From: Rothia koreensis
GTDB lineage: Bacteria > Actinomycetota > Actinomycetes > Actinomycetales > Micrococcaceae
Direction of reading: 5' to 3'
Length of the DNA: 64,000 nt
NCBI RefSeq assembly: GCF_004136575.1
Contig: NZ_NOIQ01000003.1
Coordinates: 1 to 64,000 of the forward strand
Shown here piece by piece: positions 1 through 8,327 of this stretch. The notes beneath the pieces were generated by a model. That model was not told the DNA's origin. It saw nothing but the letters and a program-made list of their open reading frames with translations, and searched no databases. Made by a program: the position numbers and the translations under genes. Every line of letters begins with the position of its first letter. Position 1 is the first letter of the stretch.

Positions 1-32
1 GTTGACCGGTACTAATAGGCCGAAGGTTTATA
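1..32 (+). rRNA. 23S ribosomal RNA, 3' end (partial)
   Basis: The first bases match the conserved 3' end of bacterial 23S rRNA (GACCGGTACTAATAGGCCGA). A 5S gene follows about 190 bases later in the same direction, as in a bacterial rrn operon. Only the tail is present and the rest lies outside the window. The exact 3' end is approximate. Confidence 0.85.
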
Positions 33-222
33 CACAAAACACTCCCGTGTGGGGTGTTGGGTGGTTGCTGCGAGGGTTTGTAGATGATTGTTGTGTGTTC
101 GTGTTCACTGTATGGTTTTGAAACAACAACCGGCGGGGCCGTGTGGTCCTGTTTCAGGTGTGTTGTTTGATTGGTTTTCACCATGCCAGCCCCGTGTGTG
201 GGTTGGTGTGTGTGGTTGGTTT
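33..222 (+). other. 23S-5S internal transcribed spacer
   Basis: This is the GT-rich spacer between the 23S tail and the 5S gene. It shows no tRNA cloverleaf and no convincing reading frame. It should be cut out during rRNA processing. Confidence 0.7.
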
Positions 223-341
223 TTTCGGTGGTTATGGCAAGAGGGGTACACCCGGTCTCATTCCGAACCCGGTAGTTAAGGCTCTTAGCGCTGATGGTAC
301 TGCACCCGGAAGGTGTGTGGGAGAGTAGGTCGCCGCCGAAA
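223..341 (+). rRNA. rrf: 5S ribosomal RNA
   Basis: The 5S signatures are visible: CATTCCGAACCCGG near the first third and GATGGTACTGC near the middle. The two ends form helix I, with TTTCGGTGG at the 5' end pairing with CCGCCGAAA at the 3' end including one G-T pair. The length of about 119 bases fits the family. It belongs to the rrn operon whose 23S tail opens the window. Confidence 0.9.
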
Positions 342-350
342 ATATTTTTT

Positions 351-417
351 GGGGGAGTGTGTGCGTGTGCGAGGGGTTTTTGCTCCTTGTGTGTGTGCTC
401 ACTCCCCCCTTTTTTTT
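351..417 (+). terminator. rrn operon terminator
   Basis: GGGGGAGTG at 351-359 pairs with CACTCCCCC at 400-408, and a run of eight T follows at 410-417. It lies just after 5S, as expected for a rho-independent terminator ending the rRNA transcript. Confidence 0.75.
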
Positions 418-503
418 GTTTAACCCCCGGTGTGTGGGTGTCGGTGCGGGTCGGTGGGGTGATCACACCCCACGCCGCTGTCCGGTCCCTGTAGCCCATA
501 GAT

Positions 504-537
504 AAAGCCCCGGCCCCTTGGAAGGGGCCGGGGCTTT
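504..537. terminator. Bidirectional terminator between rrn and the trehalose gene
   Basis: A perfect hairpin has AAAGCCCCGGCCCCTT on the left and its complement on the right around a very short loop. A-rich and T-rich edges flank both sides, so it can work on either strand. It separates the rRNA operon from the converging trehalose gene that ends at 572. Confidence 0.85.
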
Positions 538-571
538 AGTCGGTTAACGGAGGGACCCGTCGTCGGCTGGT

Positions 572-3031
572 TCAGTCGGTGGCGTTCGCGTCATGCCAGT
601 CTGCCTGAGCAGAGTGCTTACGGCGAAGGTGGGCCAGGCGAGCGAGGGCATGGGACATCGCTTCGGGCCCCGTGACTCGCAGGCGTGCCACGGAATCCGC
701 CCTTCCGACCTTGATACCGAGGTCATCCGGTCCGAGGACGGCCAGAGCGTGTTCATCCGTGAGGTCGTCACCGGCAAAGATGGACACGTCCGCCTGGACG
801 ACATCTCGGACGGTCTTCATGGCGTCGCCCTTGTTCACCTCGAGCACCGCGCATTCGACGACGTACTGGCCTGGGGACAACATGACTCCCGGAATCCGTT
901 TGAGCGTCTGCACGGCGTCCGCCTCGGCGGCCTGAGCTGCCTCGTCGTCGTCCATGGTCCTCGTATGGAATCCCACGCCGGCCGGTTTGTGCTCTATTTC
1001 AGAGCCGGGATGGCGTCGGACCAGATCTTCTACGGCCTGGGTTGCCTGCTCGAGCGCCGCGCGTTGGTCGTCGCTCAGTCGCAGGCCGGGAGACTCCTCA
1101 CCGGCAACAGACAAATCGAATTCGGCGCCGTGCGACCCGGCAAGCAACATCTTGCGCCTGGGATCGGCCACCTCGCGGAGGAAGTCCAACGGGCGTCCGG
1201 AGATGAGCGCGACCGAGGTATTCGGGAGATCCGCCAGAGAGTCCAGGGCGTTCTCCGACAGCGGCAGGGCCCGCGCCTCCTCCGGGTCGGTCGTGAATGG
1301 GGCCAGCGTTCCGTCGAAGTCCATCGCAACCAGCAGGTTGTCCACACTTGCTGCACGTTGGAGCTCCTCCTCCACGGCCGGGGTGGGGAAGGGGCCGTGG
1401 CCACGATCCATGTGGCCCACCGCGGGCAGCTCGTCCGTGGACGGCTCCGGACCCAGATTGTCTTCTCGTGTCTTGGACAGGTCCTCCAGGAACCGCGTCG
1501 ACCAGTCCTCGACGTCGTGCGCGAAAATCTGCTCCCTCATGCCCTTCATGCGATCCTGTTGTTCTTCGATCGTCATGTTCTTGGCATAGAGCAGGGCTTC
1601 CTTGAACCCGTCGATGTCGTGCGGGTTGATCTGTATCGCGTCCGGAAGCTGCTCGGCAGCGCCCGTGAACTCGGAAAGGACCAGGGCGCCGGTGTGATCC
1701 AGGTGGCTCACCACGAACTCCTTCGCGACCAGGTTCATGCCGTCACGCAGGGACGAGACCACCAGGACGTCGCTGGCCAGATACAGAGCGATCATCTCTT
1801 CGAACGGGTAGCCATGGTGCAGGTACCTGATCGCGGTGTGGGACATCGTATCGAATTGGCCGTTGAGTCTTCCGACCATGCCCTCGATCTGTTCTCGCAG
1901 CTCTATGTACGAGGCGACCCGCTCGCGGGATGGGCTCGCCACCTGGATCATCGCCGAGCTCTCCACGGTGAGGTCACCGTCATTCAAAAGTTCCCCATAA
2001 GCCTTCAGGCGGTGGCGAATGCCTTTGGTGTAGTCCAACCGGTCCACGCCCAAGTAGATGGTCTTCGGGTTGCCGAGTTCTTCCCGGATCTGACGTGCGC
2101 GCCTCTTCGTCGAGGCCAGGGAAGCCATTTCCGTCACGGCTTCCACATCGATCGAAATGGGGTATGACGTCGCCCGAGCAATCCATGTGGGGAGGTCACG
2201 ATTGAGTCGTTCCTTGCGGGCGCGACGTCGGGATGTCACGTTCGGCATGGCATTGGTGTAGGCCCGGCGGAACCGTTCGTTCTCTTCGTCCTCATGCTGC
2301 TCCTGAGGCGTCTGCGTGACCTCGGCCCGTTCGCCGTCGAACTGGACGCCCAGGATCTGGTCGCAGCACCTCCGGAAATTCTGGGCGTCTCCGGGACGCT
2401 GGAAGCCGAGCAGGTCCGCGCCCAGCAGCCCGGTGAGGACCTGCTTGCGCCACGGGAGCTGCGCGAAGATTTCCAACGGCGGGAACGGGATGTGGTCGAA
2501 GAACCCGATGGTGAGGTCGGGACGGAGGTGCCGCAACATGGCGGGTACCAGTTGCAACTGGTAGTCCTGGACCCAGACCGTGGCATTGCGGGAGGCGCTG
2601 CGTGCCGCCGATTCCGCGAAACGACGGTTCACAGCGCGGTATGTGTCCCACCACGTACGGTGGAACTCGGGTGGGGCGATCACGTCGTGGTACAGCGGCC
2701 AAATGGTCGCGTTGGAAAAGCCCTCGTAGTAACGGCGGACCTCGCCCTCCGAGAGCCTGACCGGCACGAGATGGAATACATCATGGTCGAAGGGTTCGAG
2801 CTCTTCGTCGGCGGCACCGTGCCAGCCGACCCAAGCGCCGGAATGACTCGACATGACGGGGGCCAGGGCGCTGACCAGCCCACCCGGAGAGCGCCTCCAC
2901 GTGGACTCACCGGCCTCGTCTACTGTTCGGTCCACGGGCAGCCTGTTGGCTACGACGACGAAGTCGTAGTCGCCCACGGGGCCTTCTTCGGAAGCAACGC
3001 GATCCTGCGTCAGATCTTCACTCGGATTCAT
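572..3031 (-). CDS. otsAB: Fused trehalose-6-phosphate synthase / trehalose-6-phosphate phosphatase
   Basis: Predicted to make trehalose in the cytosol in two steps: glucosyl transfer from UDP-glucose to glucose-6-phosphate, then dephosphorylation. The 819-residue product is about the sum of the two enzymes. Residues from about 25 to 490 are a GT20 synthase domain, with VVANRLPV near the start, the HDY-like region WVQDYQLQLVP and a SLRDGMNLVAKEF segment. A HAD phosphatase domain begins near residue 565 with MDFDGTLAPF and carries ISGRP and FAGDDLTDEHAL. I chose the ATG at 3031 because GGGAG precedes it by about seven bases. A TTG five codons upstream is also open. Separate otsA and otsB genes are usual in many bacteria, so the fusion is notable but not unique. 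It stands alone, facing the rRNA operon. Confidence 0.93.
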   Translation of the reverse strand: MNPSEDLTQDRVASEEGPVGDYDFVVVANRLPVDRTVDEAGESTWRRSPGGLVSALAPVMSSHSGAWVGWHGAADEELEPFDHDVFHLVPVRLSEGEVRRYYEGFSNATIWPLYHDVIAPPEFHRTWWDTYRAVNRRFAESAARSASRNATVWVQDYQLQLVPAMLRHLRPDLTIGFFDHIPFPPLEIFAQLPWRKQVLTGLLGADLLGFQRPGDAQNFRRCCDQILGVQFDGERAEVTQTPQEQHEDEENERFRRAYTNAMPNVTSRRRARKERLNRDLPTWIARATSYPISIDVEAVTEMASLASTKRRARQIREELGNPKTIYLGVDRLDYTKGIRHRLKAYGELLNDGDLTVESSAMIQVASPSRERVASYIELREQIEGMVGRLNGQFDTMSHTAIRYLHHGYPFEEMIALYLASDVLVVSSLRDGMNLVAKEFVVSHLDHTGALVLSEFTGAAEQLPDAIQINPHDIDGFKEALLYAKNMTIEEQQDRMKGMREQIFAHDVEDWSTRFLEDLSKTREDNLGPEPSTDELPAVGHMDRGHGPFPTPAVEEELQRAASVDNLLVAMDFDGTLAPFTTDPEEARALPLSENALDSLADLPNTSVALISGRPLDFLREVADPRRKMLLAGSHGAEFDLSVAGEESPGLRLSDDQRAALEQATQAVEDLVRRHPGSEIEHKPAGVGFHTRTMDDDEAAQAAEADAVQTLKRIPGVMLSPGQYVVECAVLEVNKGDAMKTVRDVVQADVSIFAGDDLTDEHALAVLGPDDLGIKVGRADSVARLRVTGPEAMSHALARLAHLRRKHSAQADWHDANATD

Positions 3032-3185
3032 GGTTTCTCCCTTCAACCAACCTGTACCAAGCCTATCCGCAGTTGGCGGCAGAGGAAGGAGCGTTCTCCG
3101 AGGAATTCGTTGACCGGCTATTCAGCAAATTCGGCTAGGCTATTCGCGACTGCAAGTACCGTCCAACTCGAACAGGGAGCATATC

Positions 3186-4079
3186 GTGGCATCTTCCACT
3201 TCGCCGCGCAGCAGCGAGGCGAGAGAAAAGGCGCGCCAGATCGCCGCAAAGCAGAGCAAAGGGGCCGGCAAGAAGTCCCGTCTCTGGTGGCAGATCGGCG
3301 TGGTCGTCGTGCTGGTGCTCATCATCGGCATCATTGCTGCGGTCTACACGCACAACAAGAAGAGTGAAATCCCGGATGCCGGTCCGGTGCCCGCCAGCGC
3401 GAACCAGTACGGCGGAATCGTGTTGACGAAGGACGGTATCAAGAAGGACACCTCGGACGTCGACGAGCGGGATGTCAACGACGTCAAGAAGTCCTCCGAG
3501 TCCGCCCCGCCGGATGACGAGTCCAACGGCAAGGAGACCACCCTGCCCCTGGGTATGACCACGTCCGAGGACTCCAAGAAGAACGGTGAACCGGCGAGGG
3601 TGACCACGTTCCAGGATTACAACTGCGTCCACTGCGCCGAGTTCGAAAAGGCCAACGGGGACGAGATCAAGCAGAAGGTTCTCAACGGAGACATCACCCT
3701 GGAAATCCGTAACCTGAACTTCCTCGACCAGGAGACAAGCACGGAGTACTCCTCGCGTGCCGCGGCGGCCGCCTACTCCGTGGCCGACCAGGTCTCGCCC
3801 GAGAAATTCCTCGATTGGCAGCAGGAAATGTTCTCCCACCAGGGGCAGGGAGGCATGAGCAACAAGGAGATCGCCAAGATCGCGGACAAGTACGGTGCCG
3901 ACATCAAGGACGATCTGGACAACAACAAGTACAGGCCCATGGTCAACGTCTTGGTTGCCGAGTCGAAGAAGAACGACGTGCAAGGCACCCCGACCACTTA
4001 TGTGGACGGAAGAAAGTTCACGGGACAGAGCTTCCCCGACTTCCTCAACGGCATCATCAAGGACAAATCGGGTCAGTGA
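3186..4079 (+). CDS. Membrane-anchored DsbA-like thioredoxin-fold protein
   Basis: A predicted extracytoplasmic thiol:disulfide oxidoreductase of 297 residues. A basic cytoplasmic N-terminus (about 1-34) precedes one membrane helix at about 35-55, then an acidic linker, then a DsbA/thioredoxin domain with a CVHC active site at Cys147 and Cys150. The pattern TTFQDYNCVHC before the active site and TPTTYVDGRKF near the C-terminus (the cis-Pro loop) are typical of the DsbA_4/DSBA-like group in actinomycetes. The GTG start at 3186 follows GGGAG by a few bases. It is divergent from the trehalose gene and followed by tRNA-Thr. Substrates are unknown; a role in folding exported proteins is inferred. 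Confidence 0.88.
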   Translation: MASSTSPRSSEAREKARQIAAKQSKGAGKKSRLWWQIGVVVVLVLIIGIIAAVYTHNKKSEIPDAGPVPASANQYGGIVLTKDGIKKDTSDVDERDVNDVKKSSESAPPDDESNGKETTLPLGMTTSEDSKKNGEPARVTTFQDYNCVHCAEFEKANGDEIKQKVLNGDITLEIRNLNFLDQETSTEYSSRAAAAAYSVADQVSPEKFLDWQQEMFSHQGQGGMSNKEIAKIADKYGADIKDDLDNNKYRPMVNVLVAESKKNDVQGTPTTYVDGRKFTGQSFPDFLNGIIKDKSGQ

Positions 4080-4202
4080 TCCATGCCTGGGGCGCAGCCT
4101 GTGAGGCACGATGCCGGTCGACGGAGTCGTGCCTCACACGCGGCCCGGCGGGTTTGGGATAGTCCTGGGCGCCAGGTAATCTGATCAAGCGCCTCGGCGC
4201 CT

Positions 4203-4279
4203 GCCTCCTTAGCTCAGATGGCCAGAGCATCTGTCTTGTAAACAGAGGGTCGCCGGTTCGAATCCGGCAGGGGGCTCCA
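4203..4279 (+). tRNA. tRNA-Thr (anticodon TGT)
   Basis: The cloverleaf is complete. The acceptor arm GCCTCCT pairs with AGGGGGC, the anticodon loop CTTGTAA gives TGT, and the T arm carries GGTTCGAATCC. The CCA end is encoded at 4277-4279. It sits alone and is followed at once by a terminator hairpin. Confidence 0.93.
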
Positions 4280-4285
4280 AAATCA

Positions 4286-4323
4286 AAGGGCCACGAACGG
4301 CATCAACCGTTCGTGGCCCTTTT
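4286..4323 (+). terminator. Terminator after tRNA-Thr
   Basis: The hairpin arms AAAGGGCCACGAACGG and CCGTTCGTGGCCCTTT pair perfectly around a CATCAA loop and end in T residues. It starts seven bases after the tRNA. Confidence 0.9.
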
Positions 4324-4460
4324 GCATGTCCCGGGTCATGCGGCGTCGCGTGCTGGCATGTGGATTAAGCGTGTGGCTTGACCTGGTGACAAGGGGATTC
4401 TCCACCTTCCTAGACTGGTGTCGAAGCGTACTTCCGTTGGACCCCTCTGGAGGAGACACC

Positions 4461-5384
4461 ATGACTCAGAAGAATACGCAGAACCACGTCGGCGTCGATC
4501 AGCTGACTTTTCAGAATCCCGTGAACCGTTTTCCCTCGATCGAGCCCCCGCAGCAGCATCAACCGGAGCCCGGCCTGGACGAACAGCTCGTCCCCAAGGC
4601 CGATAGGGGAGAGACCAGCTACCGGGGGACCGGACGCTTGGAAGGGCGCAAAGCCCTGATCACTGGCGCCGACTCCGGAATCGGGGCCGCGGTGACCATC
4701 GCTTTCGCGAGGGAAGGTGCCGAGGTCGCCCTCAACTACCTTCCGGCCGAGGAAAAGGACGCCCAGTACCTCAAGAACCTCCTGGAAAACGAGGGGCACA
4801 CGGTGCACCTGCTCCCGGGCGACCTGACCGACAGGGAATTCTGCCGGAGCGTGGTGGACCAAGCCCACGAAGCCATGGACGGGCTCGATACTCTCGTCAA
4901 CAACGCCGGAAAGCAGGTGGTGACCGACGGACTGCAGGGCCTCAGCGATGAGGAGCTGGAGGCGACCTTCGACGTCAATATTCTGGCCATCTTCCGGGTC
5001 ACCCGCCATGCCCTGAACTATCTTCCGGCTGGCTCCTCGATCGTCAACTCGACGTCGATCCAGGCCTACGACCCGTCGCCGCACATCATGCATTACGCCT
5101 CGACCAAAGCGGCCATCAACAACTTCTCCAAAGGGCTCAGCCAGGAACTGGCCCCGAAGGGAATCCGCGTCAACGCCGTGGCCCCGGGGCCGATTTGGAC
5201 GCCGCTGCAGGTCAGCGACGGCCAACCGAAGGACGCCCTTCCCCAGTTCGGCAAGAACACTCCGCTCGGACGCGCGGGTCAGCCCACCGAGTTGGCCCCC
5301 GCATACGTCTTCCTGGCGTCGTCCGAATCCAGCTACGTGATCGGGGAGACCCTCAACGTGACGGGCGGACAGGTCTCGCCGTAG
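4461..5384 (+). CDS. SDR-family oxidoreductase
   Basis: A 307-residue NAD(P)-dependent short-chain dehydrogenase/reductase of the classical type with an N-terminal extension of about 60 residues, resembling the YhdF/YghA-like group linked to general stress. The Rossmann motif TGADSGIG is at 68-75, the structural NNAG at 147-150, and the catalytic Ser near 197-199, Tyr212 and Lys216 lie in YASTK. A C-terminal cofactor-loop segment VAPGPIWTP is present. The ATG at 4461 has AGGAGA eight bases upstream; a longer frame from 4326 lacks such a site. The gene end overlaps the converging channel gene by 32 bases. The substrate cannot be told from sequence. Confidence 0.9.
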   Translation: MTQKNTQNHVGVDQLTFQNPVNRFPSIEPPQQHQPEPGLDEQLVPKADRGETSYRGTGRLEGRKALITGADSGIGAAVTIAFAREGAEVALNYLPAEEKDAQYLKNLLENEGHTVHLLPGDLTDREFCRSVVDQAHEAMDGLDTLVNNAGKQVVTDGLQGLSDEELEATFDVNILAIFRVTRHALNYLPAGSSIVNSTSIQAYDPSPHIMHYASTKAAINNFSKGLSQELAPKGIRVNAVAPGPIWTPLQVSDGQPKDALPQFGKNTPLGRAGQPTELAPAYVFLASSESSYVIGETLNVTGGQVSP

Positions 5385-6450
5385 CCACGGCGCGGGCGAG
5401 GTTGGTGACCGACCCCGTGGCCGCGATGCACCAGTGCACCGCGAGAACAAGAAGCAGCGCGAGGGACAGAAGATCCCACCCCATCAGGTGGGTCCCGAGG
5501 CTGCAGGTCCCCACGGGGAAGGTCATGGCCCACCAGCCGGGGGTGAACGGCATGCCGCGGAGAAACTGCCGGTACGTCGTCGCGGCCGCCCATGCAAAGA
5601 CCGGGATTCCGATGCACAAGACGACCACGCCGTACCCGTGGGCGATCTCCGACAGGATGGAGTCGACGCCCGGGCTGACGAACGGGGCGGCGGCCATGGC
5701 CAACGACTGGGCAGCTGCCGTCGACTGCCCCACAATGCCCAGAGGAATGAAGGACGACGCCGCGGCGGCCGCTGGGAGCGCCTCGTGCCTCCACGAATGC
5801 TCATAGGCGACTCCGAACACTGCGACGCCCATGGCCAGGGCCACGAAAAAGCTTCCGACGGACAACAGGCCCGTCAGGATCGCTCCGTGCGGGGACGCGG
5901 CGTGCGCGACCAGTTGGGCCCCCGTCGTCGCCGTCACCATGGGCGCGACGACGGGCAATCCCCACGCGGGCAGGGGGCGCTCATGGTGAATCTTCATGAG
6001 CTTGGCCGCGAACCCGACTGCGCTGACCCATCCGATCGCGGTTCCTATGAACCACAGGACCCAATCCACCGACCAGGCGGTTGTCTCCAACTGGGGAAGC
6101 CAATGAGGGATCACGGTCGACGTCGCCGAGCCCATGGACAGGCACCCCATCGAGACCATGCCCCAGGCGCTGACTTCGGAATGCTTGGACAATGAGTCCC
6201 TGAGAACACGAGGTCTACGAACGCACCTCGCCAGGAAACCCACGGTGAGCAGGATCAGCAACGCCCATCCGATCAAGCACAGCACCACGTCCAGAACCGC
6301 GATTCCATGGGCCCGGAGAAGGGACGACAGCAACGACGTGCCCATCACGGAACCGAACCACGCGGGGCCTGCGGGAACCACGGTGGGGCGTCCTTCGCTC
6401 GCCAGATCCTCCAGCGGGCGCGTGTCGAAATGTTGCGCTGAACGAAGCAT
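5353..6450 (-). CDS. SLAC1/TehA-type transporter (TDT family)
   Basis: A 365-residue integral membrane protein with about ten hydrophobic segments, matching the voltage-dependent anion channel / tellurite-resistance dicarboxylate transporter family. PAWFGSVMGTSLLSSLL near residue 30 is a typical first-helix signature of this family. Members move malate, sulfite, nitrate, chloride or confer tellurite tolerance; which applies here is not visible. It is transcribed away from a LysR regulator, with a strong palindrome in the 91-base gap, so regulation by that LysR protein is likely. Its stop codon lies inside the end of the opposing SDR gene. Confidence 0.85.
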   Translation of the reverse strand: MLRSAQHFDTRPLEDLASEGRPTVVPAGPAWFGSVMGTSLLSSLLRAHGIAVLDVVLCLIGWALLILLTVGFLARCVRRPRVLRDSLSKHSEVSAWGMVSMGCLSMGSATSTVIPHWLPQLETTAWSVDWVLWFIGTAIGWVSAVGFAAKLMKIHHERPLPAWGLPVVAPMVTATTGAQLVAHAASPHGAILTGLLSVGSFFVALAMGVAVFGVAYEHSWRHEALPAAAAASSFIPLGIVGQSTAAAQSLAMAAAPFVSPGVDSILSEIAHGYGVVVLCIGIPVFAWAAATTYRQFLRGMPFTPGWWAMTFPVGTCSLGTHLMGWDLLSLALLLVLAVHWCIAATGSVTNLARAVATARPVRPSR

Positions 6451-6503
6451 GAATCGAGCCTATTCCCGCCGTTGCGCCTCGAGTAGAGGGTATTCACCTG
6501 TCG

Positions 6504-6526
6504 GGTCACAACTACAGCTTGTGACC
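6504..6526. promoter_or_regulatory. Palindromic LysR-type operator candidate
   Basis: Arms GGTCACAA and TTGTGACC are perfect inverted repeats around a seven-base centre. The site lies between the divergent channel and LysR genes and ends 15 bases before the LysR start codon. LysR-type regulators usually bind a dyad in such divergent gaps and repress their own gene. Confidence 0.6.
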
Positions 6527-6541
6527 AGCTAGGCTTGGACC

Positions 6542-7468
6542 ATGAGCGTGCATCGACTTCCCGACCTCTCGGTCTGGGCACTGATCGACGAGGTGGACAG
6601 GCGAGGAAGTCTCGGCGCGGCGGCCCGAGCCCTGGGGATGACGCAACAGGCGGCCTCGGCCAAAGTCAGGGGCGCAGAAAGTCTCCTCGGGGTCGACCTG
6701 TTCGTGCGCTCTCCACGGGGCGCCGTCGCGACCCCGGAAGGGCGCACGGTGCTCGAGGCCGCAGCGGGTCTGCTCGAGTCGGCGCGCTCGCTTGCGGAAG
6801 CGGTCGACTCGGTTCGCGGGGGCACCTCGAGGCGGCTCACGGTCGCTGCCAGCAATACGGTGGTCGAGCACTATCTCCCAACGTGGACCGGGGCCATGCT
6901 CCGCAGGGATCCCGGGGTGAGGATTGACGTCGTCGCCGCGAACTCCCGCGAGGTCATGCGCGACGTCGTGGCCGGAGACGTCGAGATCGGTTTTGTCGAA
7001 ACCCCAGAGAGTCCCGGTGGCGATCCGGACGCGGGGCGGTTGCGCGAAGAAGCCCGCTGGCAGGGCAAGCTCCTGGCTCGTTCGGTGGCCTGGGACAGCA
7101 TCGTCCTGGCCGTGACCTCGGCCCACCCTTGGGCCGAGGAACCACCGACGGTGGACCAGGTTCGCGCCACACCACTGCTGCTTCGGGAGTACGGTTCCGG
7201 AACCCGCCGCGCCGTCGAACAGGCTCTACCGGGAATGGCCGCTCCCGCGGCGGAGGTCGGTTCCCTTTCCGCACTGTGGCGCACGGCTCGCGCGACCGGG
7301 ATCCCCACGTTCTTGCCGTCGCGGGCGATTGTCGAGCCCCTGGTACCCGTGCGTGTCGAGGGTCTCGACGTCGGGCGTCCCATTCGCGCGATCTGGCGCC
7401 GAGGTCGTCAGCTGTCCGCCGTCGCGAGTTCCCTGATTGCGGCGGCGGAGGACCCGGCATCCCCGTAA
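6542..7468 (+). CDS. LysR-family transcriptional regulator
   Basis: A 308-residue regulator. An N-terminal winged helix-turn-helix (about 10-70) carries RGSLGAAARALGMTQQAASAKV, quoted here only as its family pattern, followed by a linker helix and a periplasmic-binding-protein-like effector domain from about residue 95 to the end (LTVAASNTVVEHYLPTW onwards). It is divergent from the SLAC1-type transporter gene and a palindrome lies just before its start, which points to control of that transporter and of itself. No good Shine-Dalgarno site precedes the ATG; TAGGCT at 6529-6534 could be a -10 box, giving a leaderless or nearly leaderless message. The effector is unknown. Confidence 0.9.
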   Translation: MSVHRLPDLSVWALIDEVDRRGSLGAAARALGMTQQAASAKVRGAESLLGVDLFVRSPRGAVATPEGRTVLEAAAGLLESARSLAEAVDSVRGGTSRRLTVAASNTVVEHYLPTWTGAMLRRDPGVRIDVVAANSREVMRDVVAGDVEIGFVETPESPGGDPDAGRLREEARWQGKLLARSVAWDSIVLAVTSAHPWAEEPPTVDQVRATPLLLREYGSGTRRAVEQALPGMAAPAAEVGSLSALWRTARATGIPTFLPSRAIVEPLVPVRVEGLDVGRPIRAIWRRGRQLSAVASSLIAAAEDPASP

Positions 7469-7568
7469 CAGGGAGTGGGCAAGAGGATGTTGGGCGTCAC
7501 ACAAAAGTCCACGCAAGCCCACAGGCCCGAGTAGGATCGATCCGGATCGATCTATGAGGAGACAGCGA

Positions 7569-8162
7569 GTGACACAGGAACAGGCCGAGAAATCCGTGAT
7601 GACGGGGCGTCTTGTCGTCGTGCGCCATGGGCAGACCGACTGGAACAAGGCCGGTCGGATGCAGGGCAGCTCGGACATCCCCCTCAACGACAGGGGCCGC
7701 GAGCAGGCGCACGAGGCCGGAAGGGCCTTGGCAGAACAGAATGAGTTCTGGAACTACCTCGGGGCGTCCCCGCTTTCCCGTGCCCAGGAAACGGCCCGCA
7801 TCATCGGTGAGCACGTGGGCTTGTCGGAGATCGAAACCGTCCCCGGCGTCATTGAGCGCGCCTACGGTGACGCCGAAGGACAGACGCTGACCTTCGAGGA
7901 CTCGCGCCATCCGCAGGACCTGTTCGCGGGAGTCGAGCCCGAAGGGGATGTCTACCGTCGGGGAGTTGCAACCCTCAAGGACCTGGTCCTGGAGCATCCC
8001 GGGGAGAACCTCCTCGTGGTGAGCCACGGGACGCTCATCCGCAGGGTTCTCCTGGCGACGACGCCGGGGGACTGGACCGAACACGTGCCGAACGCGACCC
8101 CGATCGAGGTCGACATCGAAGGTTTGTTCGCATGGGATCCGGAGCAGCTGGTCCTGGACTGA
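7569..8162 (+). CDS. Histidine phosphatase superfamily protein (phosphoglycerate-mutase-like)
   Basis: A 197-residue cytosolic protein of histidine phosphatase branch 1. The catalytic RHG motif is at residues 19-21 inside VVVRHGQTDWN, a conserved arginine pair region follows (SPLSRAQETARII), and the second catalytic His lies in VVSHGTLIRRVL. Such proteins act as broad-specificity phosphatases or as glucosyl-3-phosphoglycerate phosphatases rather than true glycolytic mutases. The GTG at 7569 is preferred because AGGAGAC lies six bases upstream; an ATG at 7554 and earlier codons are also open but lack such a site. It stands between a LysR gene and the fructose operon. Confidence 0.88.
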   Translation: MTQEQAEKSVMTGRLVVVRHGQTDWNKAGRMQGSSDIPLNDRGREQAHEAGRALAEQNEFWNYLGASPLSRAQETARIIGEHVGLSEIETVPGVIERAYGDAEGQTLTFEDSRHPQDLFAGVEPEGDVYRRGVATLKDLVLEHPGENLLVVSHGTLIRRVLLATTPGDWTEHVPNATPIEVDIEGLFAWDPEQLVLD

Positions 8163-8245
8163 AACGTTCCGTCATGGAGACCACGAAAGCGGTGTGCCGG
8201 GGATGTGCGTTTCCCTGCGAACGCTAGCGATCGCAATCAATCCCG

Positions 8246-8290
8246 TTGACCGAACCACTTAATGCCACATAAAATCAAACACGCACAAAC
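8246..8290 (+). promoter_or_regulatory. Candidate promoter and operator of the fructose operon
   Basis: TTGACC at 8246-8251 and CATAAA at 8268-8273 are spaced by 16 bases. They run into an A-rich stretch at 8272-8290 with two similar units, ATCAAAC and GCACAAAC. Adenine-rich direct units of this kind are typical DeoR/FruR-family binding sites, and placement over and just after the -10 box would suit repression. This is inference from position and form. Confidence 0.45.
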
Positions 8291-8327
8291 GGGGGTTTCC
8301 CGTTGACGTAACCGGGAGTGTTTCACC

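Noticed and set aside
88-494. Short plus-strand frames in the rRNA spacer and around 5S
   Set aside because: They overlap structural RNA and the terminator and encode Trp/Cys/Val-rich nonsense.
593-2167. 524-codon plus-strand frame within the trehalose gene
   Set aside because: It is antisense to well-conserved OtsA/OtsB motifs and has no ribosome site or recognisable domain.
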